From assembly GCA_016234495.1 (NCBI GenBank), contig JACRBI010000004.1, positions 183,811-247,810 on the forward strand: 64,000 bases of DNA, written 5' to 3'. This document shows positions 52,920 through 62,378 of this stretch, one piece after another. The notes under the pieces were generated by a model. The model was not told where the DNA came from, ran no database searches, and was given only the letters and a program-made list of their open reading frames with translations. Positions within the stretch are counted from its first letter, which is position 1. Each line of letters begins with the position of its first letter. The stretch is from Chloroflexota bacterium. GTDB taxonomy: Bacteria > Chloroflexota > Anaerolineae > Anaerolineales > Villigracilaceae. Made by a program: the position numbers and the translations under genes.

Positions 52920-53579
52920 TTAATCTTGCAGATAATTCTCGAATGCCCGCAGACAGGTCGCGCTCACTTTATGCCCGACCTCGTCCTCACAATAAGTCAC
53001 CTGCGCACCGGCCTGCTCAAGCAATTCAATCGACGCACGCGCTCGGTCAATTGGAACCAATTGATCCTGCGTACCGTGCGCCACAAAAATATTTTTTCCA
53101 GCAAGCGGCTTCTGCGGAATAATCTCCTCCAACCCGGAAGGGACAAAACCAGCCAGCACACCCATCTTGCGGACTCTGTGCGGATGGAGCATCCCGACCA
53201 AATTGACCATCGCCGCGCCCTGGCTGAATCCTGCCATGTCAAATTGCAGCGCATCCACTTTAACCGAAGCTGAGTACTCGTCAATGAGGCAGATCAACCC
53301 GTCAGCCGCCGGTCGAAGCGCTTCGAGGCTGGGCCTGCCAAACGTCTCCGGTTGATGCGGACGCCATGAAAATCCACTCGGTTCCGCAAGGTAGGGTGCG
53401 CGCGGAGCTATGATCCAATAATTGGGTGAAAGTCCGCGCGCGAAAACCCACATCGAATTTTCGTCGCCCGTCCAGCCATGAACGAGAATCAGCAATCGCG
53501 GGTGTTCAGCTTGAGAAGCACGAATGCGCAAAGTCCAATTATTGAATGTGATGAGTTCGGTGTTAGTCGCGGCCTGCAC
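52920..53579 (-). CDS. Alpha/beta hydrolase, carboxylesterase/dienelactone-hydrolase type
   Basis: 219 residues from a GTG start that overlaps the preceding small gene by 17 bases. Oxyanion region LVHGWTGDENS, nucleophile GFSQGAAMV, Asp in HGTQDQLVPIDRA and His in EVGHKVS make the full triad. Most like the phospholipase/carboxylesterase (YpfH) family. Cytoplasmic; no signal peptide. Substrate unknown. Confidence 0.88.
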   Translation of the reverse strand: MQAATNTELITFNNWTLRIRASQAEHPRLLILVHGWTGDENSMWVFARGLSPNYWIIAPRAPYLAEPSGFSWRPHQPETFGRPSLEALRPAADGLICLIDEYSASVKVDALQFDMAGFSQGAAMVNLVGMLHPHRVRKMGVLAGFVPSGLEEIIPQKPLAGKNIFVAHGTQDQLVPIDRARASIELLEQAGAQVTYCEDEVGHKVSATCLRAFENYLQD

Positions 53580-53790
53580 GTTTTAAAATCCAATCTGATA
53601 ATTTTAGGAAAAAGAGGATCAACCCGATAGGAACGAATGCCCCAAGCATACAGAGCAAGCCCATCACAGCTGCGCCGGAACCATAGATCAGCCAGATCAG
53701 CCCGTCGCCGACAAGAAACAACAAGACTAGCGCGCCGATGACCAAACGCGCATTTGTGTCTTTGATGTAACTTCGCAGGTCGCGGCTCAT
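53563..53790 (-). CDS. Small two-helix membrane protein, unknown
   Basis: 75 residues from the ATG at 53790, which lies in an ATGA overlap with the patatin stop. Two helices (LVIGALVLLFLVGDGLIWLIYG and AVMGLLCMLGAFVPIGLILFFL). Not recognised. It sits between the patatin and esterase genes and overlaps both, so the three are probably co-translated. Confidence 0.75.
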   Translation of the reverse strand: MSRDLRSYIKDTNARLVIGALVLLFLVGDGLIWLIYGSGAAVMGLLCMLGAFVPIGLILFFLKLSDWILKRAGRD

Positions 53791-54668
53791 CGTCTGCCGC
53801 CAAATAATTTTTTGTTCAGGCGGCTCGTCCATGAGACGGCTTTCTTTAATTCAGGCAGCGCGGCCTCGACGGCTTCATCGCCAAGCAAGGCCACGTCCTT
53901 TACAACAACCTTGCTGAGCAATTCAAGGTGATGCACATTCGGGCGGATGATGACATCGGGCGCATCCAGTTCAAGACGATAATGCGCGACCGCGCGGCTG
54001 CTGAGGTCCACTGCGCGCATGAAGATATCATAGGCCTGCGCTACTTGCAGGCGGTGGATTCGTTCGGTGATTTGCTTCGGCAATATGGATGGAACAGGAA
54101 TCGAATAGGTGTGGACCGGGTTGCCAAGCGAATCGTTTAACACGACAGCAACGACCGGCAGGTCTGGAGATAACATACGAGCCACGGTCACAGGTACCGG
54201 GTTCAAGACGCCGCCATCCATCAGTTCCCAATTATTCAAATGATGTGAAGGGAAGATGCCCGGCAGGGCAATTGTGGAAAGCACAGCATCGCGTAAATAG
54301 CCTTCAGAGATGACAATTTCACTGCCCGTCTTTGTATCCACGGCGGTGACTGCGCATGGAATTTTCAAGTCATCAAAAGTCTTTTCACCCAGAATCGAAT
54401 CCAACAATTTGCGGACGCCGGCAAGCCCAAGCAAAGAGGGGCCGTCGTTTGCATCCCGCCCATACAAACTACCCTGATCGGTTGCGGAAAAAATACTTTC
54501 GATCTCATCCGGCTTGTGACCCGATGCGTAAAAAATCGCAACCAGCCCGCCGAAACTTGTCCCTGCAACCGAGCGGATTCGATATCCTTCTTTTTCAAGG
54601 CGGCGAATTACGCCAATGTGTGAATTTCCCTTTGCTCCCCCGCCGCCCAACGCCAATGTTATGTCCAT
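53787..54668 (-). CDS. Patatin-like phospholipase
   Basis: 293 residues with the RssA/patatin layout: GGGGAKGNSHIGVI (oxyanion loop), nucleophile GTSFGG, and the Asp of LMDGGVLNPVPV, giving the Ser-Asp dyad. Lipid acyl hydrolase; cytoplasmic face. TATAAA ends 5 bases before the ATG, so the message is likely leaderless. It heads an overlapping three-gene run with a small membrane protein and an esterase. Confidence 0.92.
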   Translation of the reverse strand: MDITLALGGGGAKGNSHIGVIRRLEKEGYRIRSVAGTSFGGLVAIFYASGHKPDEIESIFSATDQGSLYGRDANDGPSLLGLAGVRKLLDSILGEKTFDDLKIPCAVTAVDTKTGSEIVISEGYLRDAVLSTIALPGIFPSHHLNNWELMDGGVLNPVPVTVARMLSPDLPVVAVVLNDSLGNPVHTYSIPVPSILPKQITERIHRLQVAQAYDIFMRAVDLSSRAVAHYRLELDAPDVIIRPNVHHLELLSKVVVKDVALLGDEAVEAALPELKKAVSWTSRLNKKLFGGRR

Positions 54669-54735
54669 TATTTTTTATACCTTCCGAAAGTCAGACAGCA
54701 TGAATGGAAGGGATTATACCTTGAGGGAGATTTGT

Positions 54736-54821
54736 GTCATTGCGAGGCGCTCTTGTATCTGCCGGGGCAATCCCCACATCAACATGAGATTGCTTCGGGA
54801 AAAACACCTTCGCATTGACAT
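54736..54821. repeat. GATTGCTTCGG/CGCAATGACA repeat copy
   Basis: tgtcattgcgaggcgctc...gagattgcttcggg...cgcattgaca. Confidence 0.75.
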
Positions 54822-54825
54822 AATA

Positions 54826-55833
54826 CTATTTCGGGTCGCGGATTAACCACACCGCCACGCCTGCGCCGATGAATGCGGCGAAGATCAAAATGCCAACCAG
54901 CAATTTTGAATTGGACGAGGTTGAAGGCTGCGCCGTCGCGGGTGTCACAGTTGGGACAAATGTCGGGGTCGGCAATTGCATCGGCGCGGTCGGAACAACT
55001 GTCGGCGTGGAAGGAAGCGTGGCAACGGCGGTCGCTGTCGGAGTCACAGGCTGTGTCGCCTCCTTCTTCACCAGCAACTCCTGTCCCTGATAAACCACCG
55101 AGTCGTCACCCAAGCCATTCAATGCCTGGATGCTTTTAATTGTCGTGCCGTATTCGATGGCGATGCTCCACAAACTCTGCCCGTATTGGACTTTGTGAAT
55201 CACGTCGCCGTTTGGCAGCGCGGTATTGACGCCCACGGGAATCATAAATTGACTGACTCCCGCATCTGCTCCGCCGGGGACGCTGGTGAGAATTGCAGAC
55301 GCAGTATCCTGCATTTGGCCGGAGCCGGTCGCGGCGGCGCAATCCACTGCGTAATAATATCCTGCCGAAGTTTGGGTTATCCCCGCCCCGATGTGAGTGA
55401 AATTGCTCGAGAGCATGGTATTCATGTGCTGGGCATCTTGCCAACCCGGCGGCACACCATTCCAGACGAGAGCGCCCGGACTCATGAGGATGTTCTCTGC
55501 ACGAAAGCCGCCAAGTGACAAGTCGCCTGCCAGCGGAAAACCAAGGGCGAGCAATTGCTGCGTGAATGTGATTCCGCCGGGGCGGGCGTGCGTGATCTGA
55601 CCCGTTGCGGCCATGTAGTCAGCCTGCGATTGAGCTGACTGATTCAAAATGGGATGCACAGTCAGCGGTGGCAGTCCATTCTCAACGCGCAAACCATTCA
55701 CCGCGTTGATCAATTGCGTGGGCGAAGTGATCGCCTGTTGAAGTTGAGGCTGCGCCGATGCATCTTTTGACGGGGCAAGCAGGTTTACCAGCACAAGAAT
55801 TAAACAAAGTGACCAGAAATATTTTTTTTTCAT
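54826..55833 (-). CDS. Secreted CAP-domain protein with LysM and C-terminal anchor
   Basis: 335 residues. Signal peptide (SLCLILVLVNLLAPSKDASA), CAP/SCP-like domain (LINAVNGLRVENGLPPLTVH, AQSQADYMAATGQITHARPG, NTMLSSNFTHIGAGI, YAVDCAA) to about 170, a LysM (VQYGQSLWSIAIEYGTTIKS, LNGLGDDSVVYQGQELLV), a Pro/Thr linker and a final helix (LLVGILIFAAFIGAGVAVWL). A wall-bound CAP protein; function unknown. Confidence 0.9.
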   Translation of the reverse strand: MKKKYFWSLCLILVLVNLLAPSKDASAQPQLQQAITSPTQLINAVNGLRVENGLPPLTVHPILNQSAQSQADYMAATGQITHARPGGITFTQQLLALGFPLAGDLSLGGFRAENILMSPGALVWNGVPPGWQDAQHMNTMLSSNFTHIGAGITQTSAGYYYAVDCAAATGSGQMQDTASAILTSVPGGADAGVSQFMIPVGVNTALPNGDVIHKVQYGQSLWSIAIEYGTTIKSIQALNGLGDDSVVYQGQELLVKKEATQPVTPTATAVATLPSTPTVVPTAPMQLPTPTFVPTVTPATAQPSTSSNSKLLVGILIFAAFIGAGVAVWLIRDPK

Positions 55834-55866
55834 CGCCTTGAATCTAACACAAAAAGCAGATTTGAT

Positions 55867-57006
55867 TTATAGAAAATTCTTAAGCGCTTCAAGCAAATGA
55901 TCCACATCTTCTTGTGAGTTATAACCCTGAATGGAAATGCGAATCAACTTCTTATCCTTCCATGCGATCAGCGGAACTTCAACGCGATATTCATCATACA
56001 AGCGCGCCTTAAGCGCGGCGAGATCAGTATCCGCTGGCAGGGGTGCGGCGGTCAATTGGGCGAACCAGCTGTCGGATTTCGAATGAAGCGGAGGAATCCC
56101 GGTCAAGTCGCAGATTCTACGCTGGGCAATTATCGCCAGTTCATGACAATCGCGTCGGACCTGCGCCCAGTCATGATCCTGTTGAAATCGTATTGCCGCA
56201 GGGACGGATAGGAACGCCGCGATGTCGCGTGTCCCCCACCATTCGTGATGGTCAACAAAGGTGGAAGTGCCCGGCGTTTCGGATTCATAGCCCCATGAAA
56301 CAACCAAAGGTTTAAGCAAGTGCTGCATCTCGGGACGCGCATATAAAAATCCCGCGCCTTTCGGCGCGCACAACCATTTGTGTAAATTTCCGCAGTAAAA
56401 ATCCGCGCCAAGCGAATCGAGGTAAAGCGGAATCTGCCCCGGCACATGCGCACCGTCAATGATCGTGATAATCCCCGCAGCGCGAGCGCGCGAAATTATT
56501 TCGTTGACGGGGAAAATAACTGCAGTCGGCGATGTAATGTGGCTGAGGAAAATAATTTTTGTGCGCGGAGTGACGCCTGACCAAAACGAATCAACAAACG
56601 CTTCATTTGACTCCAGCGAAACAGGCTGGTTGACATAAGTGAATCCATGTTCTTTTGCGAGAAAGCGCCAAGTGCGATCCATTGCGCCGTATTCATGATC
56701 GCTGGACAAAACTTCATCGCCCGTACCCAACTCAAGCGAACGCGCAACGATGTTCATGGAGATGGTCACATTTTGTGTGTAGACCAAATTATCCGCGTGC
56801 GTGCCGAGATATGCGCCAAGCGCAGCGCGCGCATCGGCCATCAACCCTGTAAAACGCCTGCCTAAAAATTCAACGGGCTGGTTTTCAAGCTCGCGCTGCC
56901 AGCGTTGATAATCATCGAAGACTGGCTTCGGCGTCGCGCCAAACGAGCCGTGATTTAGGAAGCATACATTTGGATCGAGAAGGAAGGATTGTTTTATAGA
57001 ATTCAT
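55867..57006 (-). CDS. Class V aminotransferase family (isopenicillin N epimerase-like)
   Basis: 379 residues from the ATG at 57006. PLP-dependent fold type I: LNHGSFGATPKPVFDDYQRW, SSDHEYGAMDRTW, DGAHVPGQIPLYLDSLGADF and the PLP Lys in GNLHKWLCAPKGAGFLY. Similar to IPN epimerase and cysteine desulfurase-like enzymes. Overlaps nothing downstream and follows trpA by 7 bases, so it may be co-transcribed with the trp operon, though its substrate is not evident. Confidence 0.9.
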   Translation of the reverse strand: MNSIKQSFLLDPNVCFLNHGSFGATPKPVFDDYQRWQRELENQPVEFLGRRFTGLMADARAALGAYLGTHADNLVYTQNVTISMNIVARSLELGTGDEVLSSDHEYGAMDRTWRFLAKEHGFTYVNQPVSLESNEAFVDSFWSGVTPRTKIIFLSHITSPTAVIFPVNEIISRARAAGIITIIDGAHVPGQIPLYLDSLGADFYCGNLHKWLCAPKGAGFLYARPEMQHLLKPLVVSWGYESETPGTSTFVDHHEWWGTRDIAAFLSVPAAIRFQQDHDWAQVRRDCHELAIIAQRRICDLTGIPPLHSKSDSWFAQLTAAPLPADTDLAALKARLYDEYRVEVPLIAWKDKKLIRISIQGYNSQEDVDHLLEALKNFL

Positions 57007-57013
57007 TTCGCGA

Positions 57014-57835
57014 TTATAAGTCAATTGACTTCAGCGCTTTTGAAAACTCCCGTGCAAATTCCCGCGCCGCCTCAACGGGATTGTCACTCGCGCCAATCGC
57101 CTTCACACATGCCGAACCGACGATGACGCCATCCGCGAGTTGACCGACCTGTTTGGCTTGATCAGGCGTGCCGATGCCAAATCCCACGCACACGGGCGCG
57201 GACGTATGTGCCCGCACACGATTTATCAATTCGCCGAGGTCGTTTGAAATTTCCCGTCGTTCACCCGTCACACCCGTGACCGAAACCAAATAAATAAATC
57301 CCTTTGCATTGCGGGCAATCGCTTCCATGCGCTCATCGGGCGAGGTTGGCGCGAGCATTTGAATCAACGGTAGGTCTCGATACGACGGCGAAAGAACATC
57401 GCCGTCTACTCGACCAGCGATTAACATGGATTGAAATTCCTCCGCTTCTTCCAACGGCAGATCGGGGATGATAAATCCGTCCGCGCCTGCTTCGCGCGCG
57501 TCATGGATAAATTTCTCCAGTCCATACGCCAGCATGGGATTGAAATAACCCATCAGAATCAGCGGAATGGTCACGCCGCGCTTGCGGAGTTCCTTCACCG
57601 CTTCGAGCGATTTCTTGACAGTGATTCCCTTCTCCAACGCAACCTGCGTGGCTTGCTGAATCACGGGTCCATCTGCAAGCGGGTCAGAGAACGACAAGCC
57701 AACCTCAATTAAGTCTGCGCCGTTTTTCGCCAATGCTTCGATCACATCCACTGATGTTTCCAAGTCTGGATATCCCAAAGGGAAATAAGGCATAAAGATA
57801 GGTTTCTTCTGAAATGCAGTTTCAATTCGGTTCAT
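57014..57835 (-). CDS. trpA: Tryptophan synthase alpha chain
   Basis: Cleaves indole-3-glycerol phosphate. About 273 residues from the ATG at 57835; an upstream open extension is rejected because it enters a repeat. Motifs: MPYFPLGYPDLETS, LIEVGLSFSDPLADGPVIQ (catalytic Glu and Asp), LILMGYFNPM, FIIPDLPLEEAEEF, GFIYLVSVTGVTG and VCVGFGIGTPDQAK. Follows trpB by about 80 bases, across a repeat. Confidence 0.95.
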   Translation of the reverse strand: MNRIETAFQKKPIFMPYFPLGYPDLETSVDVIEALAKNGADLIEVGLSFSDPLADGPVIQQATQVALEKGITVKKSLEAVKELRKRGVTIPLILMGYFNPMLAYGLEKFIHDAREAGADGFIIPDLPLEEAEEFQSMLIAGRVDGDVLSPSYRDLPLIQMLAPTSPDERMEAIARNAKGFIYLVSVTGVTGERREISNDLGELINRVRAHTSAPVCVGFGIGTPDQAKQVGQLADGVIVGSACVKAIGASDNPVEAAREFAREFSKALKSIDL

Positions 57836-57850
57836 AATAAGTAATTCCTC

Positions 57851-57918
57851 GTAGGGGCGAGGTCCCCTCGCCCATTTTATGAGTTTCTTCAACTTGGGCG
57901 GGGAGACCCCGCCCCTAC
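57851..57918. repeat. Double-palindrome repeat at the trpB end
   Basis: GTAGGGGCGAGG-tcccctcgcc ... gggcggggagaccccGCCCCTAC. Its right end supplies the trpB stop codon (TAG at 57915-57917 on the minus strand). Confidence 0.8.
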
Positions 57919-59111
57919 ATATTTGTTCCCAATTCTTTGATGACGGTATTCAAATCCTTATCCCCTCTGCCCGACAGGTTCACCAAAATGACCTGATCTT
58001 TCCGCATTGTCGGTGCTTTCTTGATGACCTCTGCAATTGCATGAGAAGACTCCAACGCAGGGATGATTCCCTCCGTGTGGCACAAGGTTTGGAATGCGTT
58101 CAGTGCTTCTTCATCCGTTACGGAGGTGTAGAAGGCGCGTTCGTTATCGCGCAGCATGGCGTGTTCGGGACCGACGGCGGCATAATCCAAGCCAGCCGAA
58201 ACTGAATGTGTCTCAGCAATTTGACCATCGTCGTCTTGCAAGACATACGTTCGCGTGCCGTGTATCACACCAACTCGTGCCTTGGTCGCGTCGCCGAAAC
58301 GAGCCGCATGTTTGCCTGAGGCAATACCGCTGCCACCTGCTTCTACGCCGATCAACTCAACGGCTTCGTCGTTCACAAATCCGCTGAAGACGCCGATGGC
58401 GTTCGAGCCACCACCCACACAGGCGATGACTGTATCGGGCAGACGTCCCGCGTCCATGAGCATTTGTTCGCGTGCCTCACGCCCGATCACCGACTGAAAC
58501 TCGCGCACGATAGTCGGGTACGGATGAGGTCCCAACGCCGAACCCAAAAGATAATGCGTGTCGCGCACATTCGTCACCCAATCGCGGATGGCTTCGTTGA
58601 TGGCGTCTTTCAAGGTCTTCGTGCCTGACTCGACAGGTCGCACTTCCGCGCCAAGCAACTTCATGCGGAAAACGTTCGGCTCCTGCCGCGCGATGTCCAC
58701 GGAACCCATGTACACCACACATTCAAGCCCGAGCAATGCGGCGGCGGTGGCAGATGCCACGCCATGCTGACCTGCCCCTGTCTCTGCGACAATGCGTTTC
58801 TTGCCCATCCGCTTCACGAGCAAGGCTTGTCCCAATGCGTTATTGATTTTATGTGCGCCCGTATGCGCCAAGTCTTCACGCTTTAAATAAATTTGTGCGC
58901 CGCCTAATTTTTCAGAGAGGCGTTTGGCATACGTGAGTGGCGTGGGTCTGCCAACAAATGACGCCATCAATTTATCGAACTCCGCGTTGAAGGCTGGGTC
59001 ATTCCGCGCCGAGACGAATTCACGCTCCAATTCAATCAGCGCGGGCATGAGCGTTTCGGGGACGAACTGTCCACCGTAGGGACCGAATTTGTGGGGTAAT
59101 AAAGTGGTCAT
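57915..59111 (-). CDS. trpB: Tryptophan synthase beta chain
   Basis: Joins indole and serine with PLP. 398 residues; PLP Lys in [47 protein letters not shown] (phosphate loop) and [10 protein letters not shown]. This is the standard TrpB1 form. Gene begins 9 bases after trpF. Its stop codon lies inside the edge of an interspersed repeat. Confidence 0.96.
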   Translation of the reverse strand: MTTLLPHKFGPYGGQFVPETLMPALIELEREFVSARNDPAFNAEFDKLMASFVGRPTPLTYAKRLSEKLGGAQIYLKREDLAHTGAHKINNALGQALLVKRMGKKRIVAETGAGQHGVASATAAALLGLECVVYMGSVDIARQEPNVFRMKLLGAEVRPVESGTKTLKDAINEAIRDWVTNVRDTHYLLGSALGPHPYPTIVREFQSVIGREAREQMLMDAGRLPDTVIACVGGGSNAIGVFSGFVNDEAVELIGVEAGGSGIASGKHAARFGDATKARVGVIHGTRTYVLQDDDGQIAETHSVSAGLDYAAVGPEHAMLRDNERAFYTSVTDEEALNAFQTLCHTEGIIPALESSHAIAEVIKKAPTMRKDQVILVNLSGRGDKDLNTVIKELGTNM

Positions 59112-59120
59112 GGATTTTTC

Positions 59121-59750
59121 CTAACTTTGATTTTCAACTTCTCGAACTGCTTTCACGAATGCGGACATCTTCTCCGCATCCTTCTCCCCTGGAGCGGATT
59201 CAACACCCGAGGCGACATCCACGCCCCAAGGTTGGACTTGGCGAACCGCGTCCGCGACGTTTTCGGGGGTGAGTCCGCCCGCGAGCAGGAGGGGATATTT
59301 TTTTGCGAGTTCTGCGGCGGCTGCCCAATCGGCGGTGACTCCGCTGCCGCCGTAGACACCTTTGACGGCAGCGTCGATCAGCATGGCAGGGGCTTCGTCT
59401 CTTTCATAGCCCGCGTTTGATTCAGGGATTCCGCGAAAGGCACGGAAGGCATGTGGGGCGAGTTGAGCAAAAATCTCTGGCGTCTCATCACCGTGGAGTT
59501 GGGCGAGGTCGAGGTGGCAGGTGTGCAGGATGTCCTTGATTTCTTCGACGGATGAATTGACAAACACGCCAACAAGTTTGACCTGCGGATGTTCGCGCTT
59601 CAACACGGATGTGATTTCGGCGCACGCAGATTTTTCAATAAAGCGCACGCTCTTGGGGTAGAAGTTAAATCCTAAGTAGTCTGTGCCAGCATCAATTGCC
59701 GCTCGTGCGTCGTTCAATGTTTTGATTCCACAGATTTTTATGATTGTCAT
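59121..59750 (-). CDS. trpF: Phosphoribosylanthranilate isomerase
   Basis: 209 residues. KICGIKTLNDARAA holds the catalytic Cys, with YLGFNFYPKSVRFI, VGVFVNSSVEEI, LHGDETPEI, LLAGGLTPENV and VDVASGVESAPGEKD (catalytic Asp) following the family order. Separate trpF and trpC here, unlike the enteric fusion. Follows trpC by about 55 bases holding a repeat. Confidence 0.95.
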   Translation of the reverse strand: MTIIKICGIKTLNDARAAIDAGTDYLGFNFYPKSVRFIEKSACAEITSVLKREHPQVKLVGVFVNSSVEEIKDILHTCHLDLAQLHGDETPEIFAQLAPHAFRAFRGIPESNAGYERDEAPAMLIDAAVKGVYGGSGVTADWAAAAELAKKYPLLLAGGLTPENVADAVRQVQPWGVDVASGVESAPGEKDAEKMSAFVKAVREVENQS

Positions 59751-59762
59751 AGGTCAAAGTTT

Positions 59763-59809
59763 GTAGGTCACGTTTGTAACGTGACGTCACGCTGAAAGCG
59801 TGACCTACG
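59763..59809. repeat. GTAGGTCACG...CGTGACCTAC double palindrome
   Basis: Two hairpins (gtcacgtttgtaacgtgac, gtcacgctgaaagcgtgac), same as at 29041-29088. The right edge supplies the trpC stop codon (TAG, 59805-59807). Confidence 0.85.
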
Positions 59810-60611
59810 ATTCCATTCCTGAAAGTTCGCGGACTTTGGTAGGGATATCTTCGGACGTCACCAACGCCTCCCCAACCAAAATGGCGTCTATGTTGGCTTT
59901 CTCCAAGCGTTCCACATCGGCAGAGGTGAAGATGCCGCTTTCGGCGACTACGGTGATGTTGGCGGGGATCATCGGGCGGAGGCGTTCGGTGGTGTTGAGT
60001 GAAACCTCGAAGGTGGCGAGGTTGCGATTGTTAATGCCGATGAGTTGGATGTTGGGAATTTTTAAGGCGCGCTCGGTTTCGGCTTCATCGTGGACTTCGA
60101 CGAGGGCGGTCAAGCCCAAACTTTGGGCGCAGGCGTGGAGGTCGGCGAAGTGGGAGTCGTCGGGTAATGCGGCGGCGATGAGGAGGATGGCGTCGGTTCC
60201 GTTGGCGCGGGCTTCGTAGATTTGGGATGGGTCGATGATGAAATCTTTTCTTAAGAGCGGTGGTTGGTAATTGGTAATTGGTGATTGGTTCTGGCGAAGT
60301 TGGCGCAGCGTTTCGAGTTTGCCTTGGAAGAATTTCTCGTCGGTCAGAACGGAAATTGCAGCAGCGCCGTTTTGGGTGTAGATGTCTGCCACTTGGAAGA
60401 GGTCAAGATGCGGGGCGAGGATTCCCTTCGAGGGTGAAGCACGCTTGAGTTCAGCGATCAGGCTCGGGCGGAGTCCGAAGCGGCGGCGTTGTATGGCGGC
60501 AAGAAAATCTCTGGGCATTGGACTCTGCTCGGCAGCGTGGCGCAAGGCTTGGGCGTCGAGCGCCGCAATTTCCAATCGTTTTTGGTCGAGGATTTTTTCT
60601 AAGATGTTCAT
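59805..60611 (-). CDS. trpC: Indole-3-glycerol phosphate synthase
   Basis: 268 residues from the ATG at 60611; a long open extension upstream overlaps trpGD and is rejected. Family blocks: IAELKRASPSKGIL, AAAISVLTDEKFFQG, PLLRKDFIIDPSQIYEARA, LIGINNRNLATFEVSL and VVAESGIFTSADVERL. Odd: before PLLRKDF the sequence RQNQSPITNYQ is encoded by a ccaatcaccaattaccaatta microrepeat (60262-60290), an in-frame insertion. The stop codon is inside a palindromic repeat. Confidence 0.94.
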   Translation of the reverse strand: MNILEKILDQKRLEIAALDAQALRHAAEQSPMPRDFLAAIQRRRFGLRPSLIAELKRASPSKGILAPHLDLFQVADIYTQNGAAAISVLTDEKFFQGKLETLRQLRQNQSPITNYQPPLLRKDFIIDPSQIYEARANGTDAILLIAAALPDDSHFADLHACAQSLGLTALVEVHDEAETERALKIPNIQLIGINNRNLATFEVSLNTTERLRPMIPANITVVAESGIFTSADVERLEKANIDAILVGEALVTSEDIPTKVRELSGMES

Positions 60612-60642
60612 GGGTAGCGGATTATTGAAACGGATAAACGGA

Positions 60643-62250
60643 TTAGGCGGATTTGGTGAACTCAATGAGAGCGTTGAGTTTATTGAGGGCAGCGCCGCTA
60701 TCGAGAGATGCAGTGGCTTCTGCAAGTGCAGATTTGAAGTCGCCTGTTTCGGCGGCGAGGGCGGCGGCGGTGTTGAGCAGGACGGCGTCGCGGCGGGCAC
60801 CTGTGAGTTTGTTGGAGAGGATGTCTCTCATCATCTGTGCGGACTCGTCGGGAGTGCCGCCGCGAAGATCGGCGACGGTGCAGGGCGCGAGACCGAGATC
60901 GGCGGGATTGAGATCATAGGTTTCGACATTGCCGTTGCGAAGATGGCTGACGCGGTTGACGCCCGTGGGATTGAGTTCGTCGAGACCGTTGGCGCCGTGG
61001 ATGATGAGCGCGGCTTGGCTGCCGAGTTCTTTGAGCACGTGCGCGAGCGGCTCGGTGAGTTTGGCGTCGTAGACACCCGTGAGTTGGATGCGCGCGCCCG
61101 CGGGATTGGTGAGCGGACCAAGGACGTTGAAGATGGTGCGCTGCCCCATCTCTTTGCGCGGACCGACGGCGTATTTCATGGCGGGATGAAACTTGGGTGC
61201 GAACATGAAACCGATGCCGACCTGTTCGATGGCTGCGGCGACTTGATCGGGCGTGAGGTCGAGGTTCACACCGAGCGCGGAGAGAACATCGGCGCTGCCG
61301 CATTGAGAGGACGCGGCGCGGTTGCCATGCTTGGCAACTTTGCGTCCCGTGCCTGCGAGGACGAACGCGGCGGCGGTGGAAATGTTGAAGGTGTGCGCGC
61401 CGTCGCCGCCTGTGCCGACGATGTCATAGATGGGGTCGGTTGAGTTGACGTTGACCTTCACCGCGACATTGCGCATGGCGCGGACGGAACCTGTGATCTC
61501 GGGAATGGTCTCACCTTTCATGCGAAGGGCTGTGAGATACGAACCGATCTGCGCGGGAGTCGCACCGCCTGTCATGATGACGGTCATCGCTTCTTCGGCT
61601 TCGAGGTCGGTCAGGTCTGTGCGGTTGATAACTTTGGCAATGAACGGCTTGAGCATGACGGGTTCGGTCGATGGCGGTGGCGCGATCTTGATATCGAGGA
61701 AGTTCTTGAGCAACTGCTTACCGTGCTCGGTCAGGATCGACTCGGGGTGGAACTGCACACCGTAGGTCGGATGCTGCTTGTGCTTGAGTCCCATCACTTC
61801 GCCTTCGTCGGTTTGGGCGATGACTTCGAGTTCGGCGGGAATCGGTTCGTAAACGACGAGCGAGTGATAACGCATGGCTTCAAAAGGAGTCGGGATGTCT
61901 TTGAAGATGCCTTGCTGATTATGTTTGACAGGCGAGGTCTTGCCGTGCATGAGGCGCGGAGCGCGGTCCACTTTGCCGCCGTAAATCGCGCCGAGACATT
62001 GATGCCCGAGGCAGACTCCGAGCACGGGGACTTTGCCCGTGAAGTATTTGACGGCTTCGGGCGAGACACCGCCATCTTTGAGCGGTTCGCCTGGACCTGG
62101 GGAGATGACGAGGTGGTCGGGTTTGAGGGCGATGAGTTCGTTCAGCGAGATCTGGTCGTTGCGGAAGACGCGAATGTCCGCGCCGAGTTCGCCGAAGTAT
62201 TGAACGAGGTTGTAGGTGAATGAGTCGTAGTTGTCGATTAGAACCAACAT
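60643..62250 (-). CDS. trpGD: Fused anthranilate synthase glutamine amidotransferase / phosphoribosyltransferase (TrpG-TrpD)
   Basis: 535 residues. TrpG part 1-187: [20 protein letters not shown], catalytic C80 in LGVCLGHQ, H168 and E170 in FHPES. A Pro-rich linker (APPPSTEPV) then TrpD from about 198: [49 protein letters not shown]. Start 62250 fits the TrpG N terminus; an upstream extension is rejected. The fusion is like the enteric TrpGD. It follows trpS by about 130 bases holding a repeat. Confidence 0.96.
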   Translation of the reverse strand: MLVLIDNYDSFTYNLVQYFGELGADIRVFRNDQISLNELIALKPDHLVISPGPGEPLKDGGVSPEAVKYFTGKVPVLGVCLGHQCLGAIYGGKVDRAPRLMHGKTSPVKHNQQGIFKDIPTPFEAMRYHSLVVYEPIPAELEVIAQTDEGEVMGLKHKQHPTYGVQFHPESILTEHGKQLLKNFLDIKIAPPPSTEPVMLKPFIAKVINRTDLTDLEAEEAMTVIMTGGATPAQIGSYLTALRMKGETIPEITGSVRAMRNVAVKVNVNSTDPIYDIVGTGGDGAHTFNISTAAAFVLAGTGRKVAKHGNRAASSQCGSADVLSALGVNLDLTPDQVAAAIEQVGIGFMFAPKFHPAMKYAVGPRKEMGQRTIFNVLGPLTNPAGARIQLTGVYDAKLTEPLAHVLKELGSQAALIIHGANGLDELNPTGVNRVSHLRNGNVETYDLNPADLGLAPCTVADLRGGTPDESAQMMRDILSNKLTGARRDAVLLNTAAALAAETGDFKSALAEATASLDSGAALNKLNALIEFTKSA

Positions 62251-62299
62251 GTTGAAATCCTTTTTATCCACGAAGGGCACGAAGATGTACGAAAAATTC

Positions 62300-62372
62300 T
62301 GAACCACGGAGGCACAGAGACACGGAGTTTTTAATTGGTTTTCCTCTGTGTCTTCGTGTCTCTGTGGTTAAC
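62300..62372. repeat. CCACGGAGG/CTCTGTGG palindromic repeat
   Basis: accacggaggcacagagacacgg...ctctgtgtcttcgtgtctctgtggt between trpS and trpGD. Confidence 0.7.
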
Positions 62373-62378
62373 TGCTTT

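Noticed and set aside
57836..57892. 19-residue extension of TrpA
   Set aside because: It runs into the interspersed repeat and does not match the family N terminus.
60612..60800. 63-residue extension of TrpC
   Set aside because: Pro/Ser/Thr-rich frame overlapping the trpGD end; the TrpC family starts at MNILEKIL.
60382..61443. Plus-strand open frame of 353 codons
   Set aside because: Antisense to trpC and trpGD; Gly/Asp/Glu-rich composition is typical of a shadow frame.
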